Origin: DASZIT01 sp963709665
Lineage (GTDB): Bacteria; Actinomycetota; Acidimicrobiia; Acidimicrobiales; RAAP-2
DNA length: 64,000 nt
Direction: 5' to 3'
NCBI GenBank assembly: GCA_963709665.1
Contig: CAVPWU010000001.1
Span: forward strand, 62,001-126,000
Part shown: positions 19,805-29,829 of the stretch, piece by piece
Position numbering within the stretch: the first letter of the stretch is position 1
How the letters are laid out: every line of letters starts with the position of its first letter
Translations under genes and position numbers: made by a program
The notes under the pieces: generated by a model
The model's input: only the letters and a program-made list of their open reading frames with translations
Database searches by the model: none
Told to the model about the DNA's origin: nothing

Positions 19805-20068
19805 TCAGGGACGCTCCGAGCCCGGCGGCGTGGTGTCCCCGGGCGCCCGGCCGGCCAGGAGGGCGAACCCCCGCCACCGCCAGAAGCAGTCCACCTGGGT
19901 CAGCCCGGCCCGGCGCATCCACCGGAGCTGATCCTCGACCGGGGCCAGGCGGTCCTCGGGGTCGTCCTCGGCCCGACCGATCAGATCGAGGAACTGCCGG
20001 TGGAGCTCGGGCGTGGCGGAGGCGACCACCTCCAGGTTGGCGAACGTGCCGTCGGCGGTGTCGCTCAT
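19805..20068 (-). pseudogene. C-terminal remnant of a class I SAM methyltransferase
   Basis: This 87-residue ORF resembles only the last quarter of small-molecule class I methyltransferases: GTFANLEVVASATPELHRQF, then DQLRWMRRAGLTQVDCFWRW and RGFALLAGR. The SAM-binding domain with its glycine-rich motif I is absent. The 169 bases upstream, before the next gene, are too short to hold it, so an indel alone cannot explain the loss. The ATG at 20068 has AGGTG upstream and may be used. I read it as a truncated gene; a small stand-alone protein is possible. Confidence 0.6.
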
Positions 20069-20237
20069 CGGTCACCTGCTTTCCGGAGCTGCCGGTGTCC
20101 ATTCTCGGCATGGCCCTTCGGCCACCCTGCCGACGGCGGGCCGGCGGGCCGGGATGGCCGGTGCCACCGCCGGGTCCGGGCCATGATGGGCGGGATCAGC
20201 GGCTCCGGCACCGGAGTGCGAGCGGAACCCGGCCGGG

Positions 20238-20869
20238 TCAGGCGGGAGCGGCCACCCGGGCCGGGTACCGGAGGCCGTCCAGGATCATCGACATCAACCG
20301 CTCCACCTGCTCGGGGGGAAGCGCCGAGTTGGTGCACACCGGGCTCACCAGCTGAGGTGACGTCGGACCCGCTCACGTCGTCACGGATGGCCCCGGCCTC
20401 CTTGGCCCGGTCGATGACCAGGTCGAAGGCCCCGTTGATCAGCTCCCGCGACCGGGAGCGCAGATCGGGGTTCTTCTCGAACGCCTGCTGCAGCTCGCCC
20501 AACAGGGTCTGCTTGGTCCGGGCGTAGCGCACGAACGCCTCGAAAAACGCCACCACCGACGGCCACGGTTCGAGGGTCTCGACCGCCGCCGTGGCCGCCT
20601 CGGAGAGCTCCTTGACGTCGGTGCTGTACACCGCCTCGACCAGGTCGATGCGCTGGGGGAAGTTGCGGTAGAGGGTGCCGACCCCCACGCCGGCCCGGCG
20701 GGCGATGGCCTCCATCGACACCCCGACCCCGGCCTCGGCGAACAGCTCCCGGGCCGCGGCGACCAGGCGCTCCTGGTTGCGGCGGGCGTCCGCCCGCTTG
20801 GGCTTCTCGGCCGACCGTGGTCTCGACGTCCTGGCCCGTACCGGGGGACTCGTCGTGGCGCTGGTTCAT
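20238..20869 (-). CDS. TetR family regulator of the adjacent efflux gene (two frameshifts)
   Basis: One-component repressor of about 210 residues. The helix-turn-helix domain reads ERLVAAARELFAEAGVGVSM, then EAIARRAGVGVGTLYRNFPQ. The C-terminal domain ends with the family pattern LVSPVCTNSALPPEQVERLM and MILDGLRYP. The start ATG 20869 and this ending are in other frames. One extra base near 20820 and one near 20355 must be removed, after which all parts join smoothly. It is divergent from an MFS exporter, with two CGGAGG palindromes between them. The ligand is probably a drug-like exporter substrate. Confidence 0.82.
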
Positions 20870-20896
20870 GGTTCTGACCTCGAGGGCGTTGCCGAC

Positions 20897-20925
20897 TTGC
20901 TAAACGGAGGAACCCTCCGTATAGT
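20897..20925 (+). promoter_or_regulatory. Promoter of the MFS exporter
   Basis: TTGCTA (20897-20902), a 17-base spacer and TATAGT (20920-20925). Operator 1 lies inside the spacer and operator 2 over the expected +1 near 20932. Confidence 0.7.
20904..20920. promoter_or_regulatory. TetR operator 1
   Basis: ACGGAGG-AAC-CCTCCGT is a perfect 17-bp inverted repeat between the divergent tetR and MFS genes. Confidence 0.8.
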
Positions 20926-20928
20926 AAC

Positions 20929-20943
20929 CGGAGGAAGCTTCCG
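20929..20943. promoter_or_regulatory. TetR operator 2
   Basis: CGGAGG-AAG-CTTCCG is a near-perfect repeat of the same half-site, centred 24 bp from operator 1. Confidence 0.7.
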
Positions 20944-20975
20944 CTTGAATCCTACCAGCGGGAAGGAAGTAGTCA

Positions 20976-22522
<1,547 letters not shown>

Positions 22523-22526
<4 letters not shown>

Positions 22527-23288
22527 GACCCCGGCCCGCCGACCTCGGCCACCAGCAGCCGGAACCCGGCGTCGTAGGAGTCCAGGGTGGCCAGGTGGCG
22601 GTGCCGGTCGGCCCACGCCCCCGAGGCGAGGTCCGCCCCCAGCCGGGACATCGCCCGTCCGACCACCTCCGGGTCGACCTGCACGAAGCCCGACATGTGG
22701 CTGCGGACCGCCGGGTCGAGGTAGGCCTCGGGCCGGCACCAGTAGGCACCCAGCAGCCCGTCGGTGAACTCCCGGGTCAGCGGGAGGTCGGTGACGGTGG
22801 CGTCCAGCGCCTCCACCAGGGGCCGGTAGGGGATCCGCCCGGCGTCGAGCTCCTCGATCTCCGGCACGTACTCGTCGACGATCCAGGTGGTGGCGTGCAC
22901 CGCCGGGTCGAAGGTGACGATCACCAGGCGGCGGGCCACCCGTCGGAGCTCGGCCAGCCCCGCCCGCCAGTCACTCCAGTGGTGGAGGGTGAGCACCGCC
23001 ATCCCGACGTCGGCGGCACCGTCGGGGAGGGGAAGGTGCTCGGCCACCGCCCGGACCGCCGGTGCCGCCCCCGAGGGGCGCTGGGCCAGCATGACCGCCG
23101 ACGGCTCCACCGCCACCACCCATCGGTCGGTCGGCTCGTAGGAGCCGGTGCCCGCCCCGATGTTCACCACCGACCGGGCGTCCCCCAGGGCGGCGGTGAT
23201 GACCGCCGACCACGTCGGGTCGCTCCGCCGGCCGACGGCGTACCCGACCCCGATCTCGTCGTAGGCGGCCGGGCCCGGCGTGGCTCAA
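22523..23288 (-). CDS. Class I SAM-dependent methyltransferase (one probable frameshift)
   Basis: Small-molecule methyltransferase of about 250 residues. AYDEIGVGYAVGRRSDPTW opens the domain, motif I is VVNIGAGTGSYEP, followed by AVEPSAVMLAQRP, ADVGMAVLTLHHWSDW and the late strand LVIVTFDPAVHATTW. The clean ORF only begins at a GTG inside motif I. A TTG at 23288 overlaps the previous stop (TTGA) and joins the domain if one extra C in GGCCGCC is removed, so I start there. It overlaps the MFS stop tail-to-tail by four bases. The substrate is unknown. Confidence 0.75.
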
Positions 23289-23458
23289 CCCTCGCGGGCC
23301 GGATTGGTGGGGACCGGCGGCCAGGTGTCCCCGGTGATGGTGGGGAGCAGCTCCCCGGACCCGCCTCCCGACCGCGAGGCGAGCAGCCGGGCGACGGCGG
23401 TGGCCACCGCCGCGCCGACGGCCAACCGGAACGACCAACGGAGCACGGTGCGGACCAT
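23285..23458 (-). CDS. Small membrane-anchored protein of unknown function
   Basis: A 57-residue ORF with one hydrophobic stretch, LRWSFRLAVGAAVATAVARL (about residues 6-25), then a Gly/Ser-rich linker and a Pro-rich tail ending VPTNPAREG. Its TGA overlaps the putative TTG start of the methyltransferase, so translation may be coupled. It is too short for usual length cut-offs. Codon choice resembles its neighbours. I do not recognise a family. Confidence 0.5.
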   Translation of the reverse strand: MVRTVLRWSFRLAVGAAVATAVARLLASRSGGGSGELLPTITGDTWPPVPTNPAREG

Positions 23459-23725
23459 CGCCCCACTGTAGGTCGCACGCGTCGCCCTCCTCTGCCCCCT
23501 GATTGCCTCACCTAGTGGTCGGCAGGTGCCGGAGGGTGCTCATTTCGGGAGATTTCGCCGGAAAGGTTTCCATCTCCAAGGATCGGGAACAGACTGGGTT
23601 GGGTCGGGGGGAGGAAACACCCACCGGCCGGTGCCCCAGGGTCATCCAGCGCTCGCCCATCTCCCCTGCCCCTCGCGATGGTCGACGCTGGAGACCCTCG
23701 GGACGTTGTCCCGTGGGGTGACCAC

Positions 23726-24319
23726 TCAGGACGTGGTGGGCAGCCAGTCCGGACGCCGGGACTCGTAGGCGCCGATCTCGTCCTCGTACCGCAGGGTGAG
23801 CCCGATGTCGTCCCAGCCGTTGAGCAGGCGCTCCCGCGTGAATTCGTCCAGGGGGAAGCTGCCCTCGATGCCGGCGGCCGGGGCGTCGACCGTTCCGGCC
23901 GCCACGTCGATGGTCAGCTCGAGGGCCGGGTCGGCGGCGATGGCGTCCAGCAGTTGGCGCCCCACCTCCGGGCTGACCTGCACCGGCACCAGCCCCGCCT
24001 TGGTGCAGTTGTTGCGGAAGATGTCGGCGAAGTGGGGGGAGACCACCGCTCGGAACCCGTAGTCCTGCAGGGCCCAGACGGCGTGCTCGCGGGAGGAGCC
24101 GGTACCGAAGTTGTTGCCGGCCACCAGGATGCTGGCCCCGGCGAACTCCTCGCGGTTGAGCACGAAGTCGCGGTCGTCCCGCCACTCGGCGAACAGGCCG
24201 GCGCCGAAGCCGGTCCGCTCGACCCGCTTCAGCCAGTCCGACGGGATGATCTGGTCGGTGTCCACGTCGGAGCGGTCGAGGGGTACGGCGTGGCCGGTCA
24301 CCACCCGGACGGGCTCCAC
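23726..24319 (-). CDS. leuD: 3-isopropylmalate dehydratase small subunit
   Basis: Swivel-domain subunit that with LeuC isomerises 2- to 3-isopropylmalate in leucine synthesis. The 197 residues match the family length. Visible motifs are DTDQIIPSDWLKRV, GNNFGTGSSREHAVWAL and ADIFRNNCTKAGLVPV. The GTG start overlaps the last base of the leuC stop (TAGTG), giving tight coupling and the expected 1:1 subunit ratio. It is last in the greA-leuC-leuD unit. No leader peptide was found for this operon. Confidence 0.93.
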   Translation of the reverse strand: MEPVRVVTGHAVPLDRSDVDTDQIIPSDWLKRVERTGFGAGLFAEWRDDRDFVLNREEFAGASILVAGNNFGTGSSREHAVWALQDYGFRAVVSPHFADIFRNNCTKAGLVPVQVSPEVGRQLLDAIAADPALELTIDVAAGTVDAPAAGIEGSFPLDEFTRERLLNGWDDIGLTLRYEDEIGAYESRRPDWLPTTS

Positions 24320-25731
24320 TAGGACAGCTCCCCGGGCGAGGCGAAGTGGCCGGCCACCGCGGTGGCGGCGGCCACCTCCGGTGACACCAGGTGGGTCCGT
24401 CCGCCGCGGCCCTGGCGACCTTCGAAGTTCCGGTTGGAGGTGGAGGCCGCCCGCTCCCCCTCGGCCAGCTTGTCGGGGTTCATGGCCAGGCACATCGAGC
24501 ACCCCGGCTGACGCCAGTCGAAGCCGGCGTCGGTGAAGACGACGTCCAGCCCCTCGGACTCCGCCTGGGCCTTCACCCGGTGGGAGCCGGGCACCACCAG
24601 GGCGCGCATCCCGCTGCGCACGTGGCGACCCCGGAGGACGTCGGCGGCGGCCCGCAGGTCCTCGATGCGCCCGTTGGTGCACGAGCCGATGAAGACGGTG
24701 TCCACCGCCACCTCCCGGAGGGGGGTGCCGGCCACCAGCCCCATGTACTCCAGGGCCCGGGCGGCCGACTCCCGTTCGGCCGGGTCGGTGAAGGAGTCGG
24801 GGTCGGGGACCGCGGCGTCGATCCTGGCCACCTGGGCCGGGTTGGTGCCCCAGGTGACGTGGGGGGCCAGCCCCGAGGCGTCCAGGGTGACCTCCTTGTC
24901 GAAGGTCGCCCCGGCGTCGGTGGGCAGCGCCCGCCACTCGGCCAGCGCCTCCTCCCAGGCGGCTCCCTTGGGGGCGTGGTCCCGCCCGTCGAGGTAGGCG
25001 AAGGTGGTCTCGTCGGGGGCGACCATGCCGGCCTTGGCCCCCGCCTCGATGGACATGTTGCAGACGGTCATCCGCCCCTCCATGGAGAGCGAGCGGATGG
25101 CCGAGCCCCGGTACTCGATGATGTGACCGCTACCGCCGCCGGTACCGATCTCCCCGATGACCGCCAGGACCAGGTCCTTGGCCGTGACCCCGTCGGGGGC
25201 CACGCCGTCCAGCGTCACCGACATGGTGGCCGGCCGTCGCTGGGGCAGGGTCTGGGTGGCCAGGACATGCTCCACCTCGCTGGTGCCGATGCCGAAGGCC
25301 AGGGCGCCGAAGGCCCCGTGGGTGGACGTGTGGCTGTCGCCGCAGACGATGGTCATCCCCGGCTGCGTCAGTCCCTGCTCGGGGCCGATGATGTGGACGA
25401 TGCCCTGGTTGGCGTCGCCCATCGGGTAGCAGGTGATGCCGTACTCGGCGCAGTTGGCGGCCAGCACCGCCAGCTGCTTGGCCGAGATGGGGTCGGCCAC
25501 CGGCTTGTCGATGTCGGTGGTGGGCACGTTGTGGTCGGCGGTGGCGATGGTCAGGTCCGGTCGGTGGACGGTCCTCCCGGCCAGCCGGAGGCCGTCGAAG
25601 GCCTGGGGGGAGGTGACCTCGTGGACCAGGTGGAGGTCGATGAAGAGGATGTCGGGCTCGTCGCCCTGGCCGAGGTGGACGACGTGGCGGTCCCAGATCT
25701 TCTCGGAGAGGGTGCGCGGTGCGGTGGCCAT
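24319..25731 (-). CDS. leuC: 3-isopropylmalate dehydratase large subunit
   Basis: Aconitase-family catalytic subunit (470 residues) with a [4Fe-4S] cluster. The cluster ligands are visible in FIGSCTNGRIEDLR and CSMCLAMNPDKL. The active-site segments GDSHTSTHGAFGALAFGIGT and SNRNFEGRQGRGGRTHLVSP are also complete. The ATG at 25731 lies only five bases after the greA stop, so leucine genes share a transcript with greA. The sequence is intact and ordinary for the family. Confidence 0.94.
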   Translation of the reverse strand: MATAPRTLSEKIWDRHVVHLGQGDEPDILFIDLHLVHEVTSPQAFDGLRLAGRTVHRPDLTIATADHNVPTTDIDKPVADPISAKQLAVLAANCAEYGITCYPMGDANQGIVHIIGPEQGLTQPGMTIVCGDSHTSTHGAFGALAFGIGTSEVEHVLATQTLPQRRPATMSVTLDGVAPDGVTAKDLVLAVIGEIGTGGGSGHIIEYRGSAIRSLSMEGRMTVCNMSIEAGAKAGMVAPDETTFAYLDGRDHAPKGAAWEEALAEWRALPTDAGATFDKEVTLDASGLAPHVTWGTNPAQVARIDAAVPDPDSFTDPAERESAARALEYMGLVAGTPLREVAVDTVFIGSCTNGRIEDLRAAADVLRGRHVRSGMRALVVPGSHRVKAQAESEGLDVVFTDAGFDWRQPGCSMCLAMNPDKLAEGERAASTSNRNFEGRQGRGGRTHLVSPEVAAATAVAGHFASPGELS

Positions 25732-25736
25732 CGGGG

Positions 25737-26222
25737 TCAGCTCCCTACGTTGACGATCTCGACCCGCAGGGTACCGCCCGGGGCGTCATAGGCGACGGTG
25801 TCGCCGGTGGCGTGGCCGAGGAGTGCCGCGCCCAGCGGGGATCCGGGTGACACCACGGTGAGGTCGCCCTGGCGCTCCTCGATGGAGCCCACGAAGAACT
25901 GCTGGGTGTCGTCCTCGTCGTCACCCTCGTAGCGGAGGGTGACCACCGAACCCTGGGCCACCGTGCCGTCCGAGGGGCCGCCACCCTCGACGATCACCGC
26001 GTCCTTCAGCATGGCCTGGAGCTGGCGGATCCGCGACTCCATCTTCCCCTGGGAGTCCTTGGCGGCGTGGTAGTCGCCGTTCTCCTTCAGGTCGCCCAGC
26101 GCCCGGGCCGCCTCGATGGCGTTGGCGATCTCCACCCGGCCGCGGCCGGTGAGGTCCTCGAGCTCGGCCTGGAGCCGGTCGTAGGTGTCCTGCGTGAGCT
26201 GGGTGGTGGAGGTGTCGCTCAT
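25737..26222 (-). CDS. greA: Transcription elongation factor GreA
   Basis: A 161-residue factor that rescues backtracked RNA polymerase by stimulating transcript cleavage. The N-terminal coiled coil (about 8-75) includes YDRLQAELEDLTGRGRVEIA and the acidic tip region GDLKENGDYHAAKDSQG; the C-terminal FKBP-like domain ends at GTLRVEIVNVG, with the conserved SPLGAALLGH. The ATG at 26222 has TAGCCT eight bases upstream and a GGGGGG stretch between them. It leads an operon with leuC and leuD, which is unusual. Confidence 0.93.
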   Translation of the reverse strand: MSDTSTTQLTQDTYDRLQAELEDLTGRGRVEIANAIEAARALGDLKENGDYHAAKDSQGKMESRIRQLQAMLKDAVIVEGGGPSDGTVAQGSVVTLRYEGDDEDDTQQFFVGSIEERQGDLTVVSPGSPLGAALLGHATGDTVAYDAPGGTLRVEIVNVGS

Positions 26223-26322
26223 AGCCCCCCAGGCTAACGGGTGGACGGGGGGTCGCTGCCCGCCCGCACCGGCCGGGGTGGGAGACTCGGCGGCGGACCG
26301 ACACGAGCAGGGAGACGCGCAG

Positions 26323-27453
26323 ATGGCTGAAGTCCAGGGCAACTGGGACCCGCGGTACGAGGGGGTGGCCGCCACCCTGGCCGGCAGTCTCGAGGCCGGT
26401 ACCGACGTCGGGGCCTCGGTGGCGGTGACGGTGGGTGGCGAGCCGGTGGTGGACATCTGGGGCGGCTTCGCCGACGAGGCCCGGACCCGCCCCTGGGAGG
26501 CGGACACCCTCACCAACGTCTGGTCGACCACCAAGACGATGACCTTCCTCTGCGCCCTGATGCTGGCCGACCGGGGGGAGCTCGACTTCCACGCCCCGGT
26601 GGCGCGGTACTGGCCGGAGTTCGCCGCCGGGGGCAAGGCGCAGGTGGAGGTCCGCCACGTGATGGGCCACACCGCCGGCCTGGCGGGCTGGACGGTGCCG
26701 CTGGCCAGCGAGGAGCTGGCCGACTGGGAGCTCTGCACCTCCCGCCTGGCCGCTCAGGAGCCGTGGTGGGAGCCGGGCACCGCCTCCGGCTACCACGCGG
26801 TGACCCAGGGCTATCTGATCGGGGAGCTGGTCCGGCGGATCACCGGGGCCTCCCTCGGCACCTGGTTCGCCGCCGAGGTGGCCGGTCCGCTCGGCGCCGA
26901 CTTCCGGATCGGCCTGCCCGAGGCGGACGACGCCCGGGTGTCACCGGTCATCCCCCCGCCGCCCATCGACTTCGGGGCACTCGACGCCTCCGACATGGCC
27001 GTCCGGGTCTTCTCCAACCCGCCCATCGACGCCACCCTGGCCCATCAGGAGTGGTGGCGCCGGGCGGAGATCCCGGCGGCCAACGGCCACGGCAACGCCC
27101 GGTCGGTGGTCACCGTCCAGTCGATCATCGCCGGACGGGGGGAGGCCCGGGGGACCCGGCTGGTGTCGGAGGCGGGGTGTCGCCCCATCTTCGAGGAGCA
27201 GGCAAACGGGACCGACCTGGTGCTGGGCCAGCCGGCCCGGTTCGGCATGGGCTACGGCCTGGGCAACCAGGTGGTGCCGTTGGGCCCGGGGGCCTGCTAC
27301 TGGGGCGGCTACGGCGGTTCGATCGTGGTGATGGACCAGGACACCGGCCTGACGGTGGCCTACGTCATGAACCGGATGGAGAACGGGGTGACCGGCGACA
27401 TCCGGGGGGCGTCCATCGTGGCCGCCGCCGTCCAGGGGTTCTTCAACGCCTGA
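26323..27453 (+). CDS. Serine beta-lactamase-fold hydrolase (class C/EstB-like esterase)
   Basis: A 376-residue protein of the beta-lactamase/transpeptidase-like family. The SxxK motif is S68-T-T-K71 (NVWSTTKTMTFL) and the Tyr motif is Y157-H-A in SGYHAVTQGYLIGEL. A late GYGGSIVVMD segment takes the place of the KTG triad. There is no signal peptide, so it is probably a cytoplasmic esterase or peptidase rather than an antibiotic-resistance lactamase. The ATG follows AGGGAGA. It diverges from greA. Confidence 0.85.
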   Translation: MAEVQGNWDPRYEGVAATLAGSLEAGTDVGASVAVTVGGEPVVDIWGGFADEARTRPWEADTLTNVWSTTKTMTFLCALMLADRGELDFHAPVARYWPEFAAGGKAQVEVRHVMGHTAGLAGWTVPLASEELADWELCTSRLAAQEPWWEPGTASGYHAVTQGYLIGELVRRITGASLGTWFAAEVAGPLGADFRIGLPEADDARVSPVIPPPPIDFGALDASDMAVRVFSNPPIDATLAHQEWWRRAEIPAANGHGNARSVVTVQSIIAGRGEARGTRLVSEAGCRPIFEEQANGTDLVLGQPARFGMGYGLGNQVVPLGPGACYWGGYGGSIVVMDQDTGLTVAYVMNRMENGVTGDIRGASIVAAAVQGFFNA

Positions 27454-27465
27454 CGGGCCCCGCGG

Positions 27466-28119
27466 TCACCCACTGGCCAGGCCGTAGGCGCCCTGGAACA
27501 TCAGCCACACCCCGACCACCACCAGCAGGGCGGTGATGGTCCCGTTGCGGTGCCGGTCGAGCCACGACCGCAGGCTGCCCATGCGCTCGGCGGCCCGTTC
27601 CGGGGAGCTGAGGGCGAAGCCCTCCATCACCAGGATGGAGGCGGTGCACAACACCCCGAACAGGAGGTAGTCGACCAGCTTGGTCGCCCCGCCGTTGTGG
27701 GACTCGGCGATCTTGTACCCCCCGGCGGCCACCAGGCCCCACGGCTGGAGCAGCACTCCCAGCAGGGCGGCGCCCCAGAAGCCGATGTCGTCGACCTTCT
27801 TCATCCACCCCGGCTGCCGGGTCGGGCCCAGCTTGGGGTGGTTGTGGTGGCGGATCCCGCCGAGCAGCAGGAGCAGGCCGATCAGCAGGTAGGCGATGGA
27901 GGCGGCCACGCCACCGGACGAGGTCGACGAGGAGCTCGACGAGGAGCCGGCCAGACCGACGGTGGCCACCAGGATGGCGACCAGGCTGACCAGCCATCCG
28001 AGCAGGTAGCCGAGCCCCTTGCGGGGACCGTTCGGCGTGCTCAGCACCAGAATGAAGCCGATGAGGGGGAGCGGCTCGATGGTGACGATCAGCCCGAGCA
28101 GCAGCACCTCACCCGACAC
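27466..28119 (-). CDS. GAP-family (Sap-like) membrane protein
   Basis: A 217-residue polytopic protein with about six membrane segments, for example LLLGLIVTIEPLPLIGFILV, GYLLGWLVSLVAILVATVGL, AYLLIGLLLLLGGIR and ITALLVVVGVWLMFQGAYGL. The N-terminal helix with TPNGPRKGLGYLLGW is typical of the SfLAP/GAP family, whose mycobacterial members help move glycolipids to the outside. A run of Ser residues (about 59-69) sits in a loop. It may export a lipid or small molecule; the partner is unknown. It is followed on the same strand by no related gene. Confidence 0.72.
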   Translation of the reverse strand: MSGEVLLLGLIVTIEPLPLIGFILVLSTPNGPRKGLGYLLGWLVSLVAILVATVGLAGSSSSSSSTSSGGVAASIAYLLIGLLLLLGGIRHHNHPKLGPTRQPGWMKKVDDIGFWGAALLGVLLQPWGLVAAGGYKIAESHNGGATKLVDYLLFGVLCTASILVMEGFALSSPERAAERMGSLRSWLDRHRNGTITALLVVVGVWLMFQGAYGLASG

Positions 28120-28155
28120 GGTCGCCCCCTCCCGCGTTCCCCGCCGCCGGCCCGC

Positions 28156-29568
28156 TCACCGGACCGGGTCGGCGGTGACGGTGCCGGCGGCGATGGCGTC
28201 CACCAGCGCCTGGTGGTCGCGGGCGTTCTGGTCGGCGTAGGCGGCGGCGAAGCCGGCCATCGCCCGGTCGAAGGACGAGCCGTTGCCGAGGTAGGCGGCG
28301 ATGGCGATGCTGTCGCCGGAGCGGGCGTGGCCCCGGGCCAGCGACCAGGCGCACATCTCGCCGTAGATGCCGAGGCTGTCGGGCGTCATGGCGTCGACGT
28401 CGGCCGACGCCTTCCAGTCCCAGAGCTGGCGCATGTAGAAGTCGCGGGTGGCGCCGTCGGCCCCGACGGAGCGGTGCCAGCCCAGCAGCACGTCGCCGGC
28501 CGCCTGCACCAGGCGCTGGCCCTCCACCACCCGCTCGCCGTGGTTGGCGAAGGAGCTCGGCCCCAGGGCCGACTCGAGCACCGAGGCGTCCGCCTCCTTG
28601 ATCTGCAGGAGGAGGGGGTCGCCCTCGTCACGCCCCACGAAGAGCGCCACCCAGCAACGGGTGCCGACGCTCCCCACCCCCACCACCTTCTGGGCCAGAT
28701 GGGAGTACCGGTAGGTCTCCAGCAGGTGGCGCCGGTCCACCTGCAGGCTGCGGCGGTAGGTCCGGAGGGAGTCCCGGACCACGTCCTCGATGGCCCAGTG
28801 GTCGGCGTGGGCGAAGTCCTCCTCCACCGGGACCAGTAGCGGCGGGTCGCTCCGGAAGCGGAGCTCGCCGTCGACCAGGCGGGTGAGCTTGGACGTCGCC
28901 TTCAGGCGGTCCCGGGTCTCGGTGCCGGCGGCGAACCGGCTGAAGGTCCTCAATGCCCGGCTGCCCGCCTCCTTCCCCCACCGGGCCACGATGGCCGCCG
29001 AGTCGAGCTTGGTGTACCAGAGGTCGAGATTGAGCATGCCGGCGAACTCGCCCATGGCCTGCCGGTACTGGTGGGTGGCCCGCCCGAGCACCCCGGCCCG
29101 CTGGGCGCCGGAGAACCCCCGGGACCGGGCGGCCACCTCGATACTGGTCACCAGCCGTTTGACGTCCCACTCGAACGGCCCGGGGAGGGTCTCGTCGAAG
29201 TCGTTGACGTCGAAGACCAGGTCCCGTTCCGGTGAGGCGAACCCGCCGAAGTTGGCCAGGTGGGCATCGCCGGAGAGCTGGACGGTCAGACCGGTGCGCC
29301 GGGCGGGGGCGAGGTCGGCGGCCATGATCGCCGCCGCCCCGCGGAGGAAGGCGAACGGGCCGGCGGCCATCCGCCCGTAGCGGATGGGGATCAGGGACGG
29401 CTCACGGCCCCGCGACTGCTGCTCGAGGACGGCCAGGGGGTCCCGACCGGCCGGCGGGGTCCACTCCCCGTGGCTGGAGCGCTGGGCGGCGGCGCGGGCC
29501 CGACGGCCCACGGCCGCCCGATCCTCGGGGGTCAGGTACGCGGCGGCCTTGTCGGTGGCGGCGCTCAT
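28156..29568 (-). CDS. DUF2252 family protein
   Basis: A 470-residue protein with the complete DUF2252 pattern: PIRYGRMAAGPFAFLRGAAA, then LSGDAHLANFGGFASPERDL and FDVNDFDETLPGPFEWDVKR, later VGVGSVGTRCWVALFVG and CAWSLARGHARSGD. The GDAHLANFG and FDVNDFDE motifs resemble the catalytic and metal-binding loops of aminoglycoside-kinase-like enzymes, so a kinase activity is suspected for the family; no substrate is known to me. It lies 36 nt from the membrane protein gene on the same strand and may share its transcript. Confidence 0.85.
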   Translation of the reverse strand: MSAATDKAAAYLTPEDRAAVGRRARAAAQRSSHGEWTPPAGRDPLAVLEQQSRGREPSLIPIRYGRMAAGPFAFLRGAAAIMAADLAPARRTGLTVQLSGDAHLANFGGFASPERDLVFDVNDFDETLPGPFEWDVKRLVTSIEVAARSRGFSGAQRAGVLGRATHQYRQAMGEFAGMLNLDLWYTKLDSAAIVARWGKEAGSRALRTFSRFAAGTETRDRLKATSKLTRLVDGELRFRSDPPLLVPVEEDFAHADHWAIEDVVRDSLRTYRRSLQVDRRHLLETYRYSHLAQKVVGVGSVGTRCWVALFVGRDEGDPLLLQIKEADASVLESALGPSSFANHGERVVEGQRLVQAAGDVLLGWHRSVGADGATRDFYMRQLWDWKASADVDAMTPDSLGIYGEMCAWSLARGHARSGDSIAIAAYLGNGSSFDRAMAGFAAAYADQNARDHQALVDAIAAGTVTADPVR

Positions 29569-29829
29569 GGGGGACCCGTCCGCTCCACCCTCGTGGCCAT
29601 CGCCGCCGATCCCTTCCGCCGGTCACCGGGTGGTGCGGCGTCGGTGCCATGGTAGGCCCGACGTCCCCGGCGGGTCGGACGAACCCTCGCCCGGATCCGG
29701 TGGGGCCACCGACGGGGTCGCCCCGGCGGCACTGTCGTAAGGTTCGGTCCGAGCACCCCGGCCAGCGGCCGGACCGCCCGGTCGCAGCGTCCGTGGCGGA
29801 TGGAAGTGCGAGGCGACGAGAGGACGGCC

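Noticed and set aside
23622..23633. CACCGGCCGGTG palindrome after leuD as a terminator
   Set aside because: It has no loop and no T tract, and short GC palindromes are common by chance here.
23459..23725. Search for a tRNA or small RNA in the gap between leuD and the small membrane protein
   Set aside because: No cloverleaf, TTC loop or strong hairpin could be seen; I found nothing to annotate.
26323..27453. An antibiotic-resistance beta-lactamase
   Set aside because: The SxxK and Tyr motifs are present, but there is no signal peptide and no clear KTG box; the sequence fits EstB-like esterases better.
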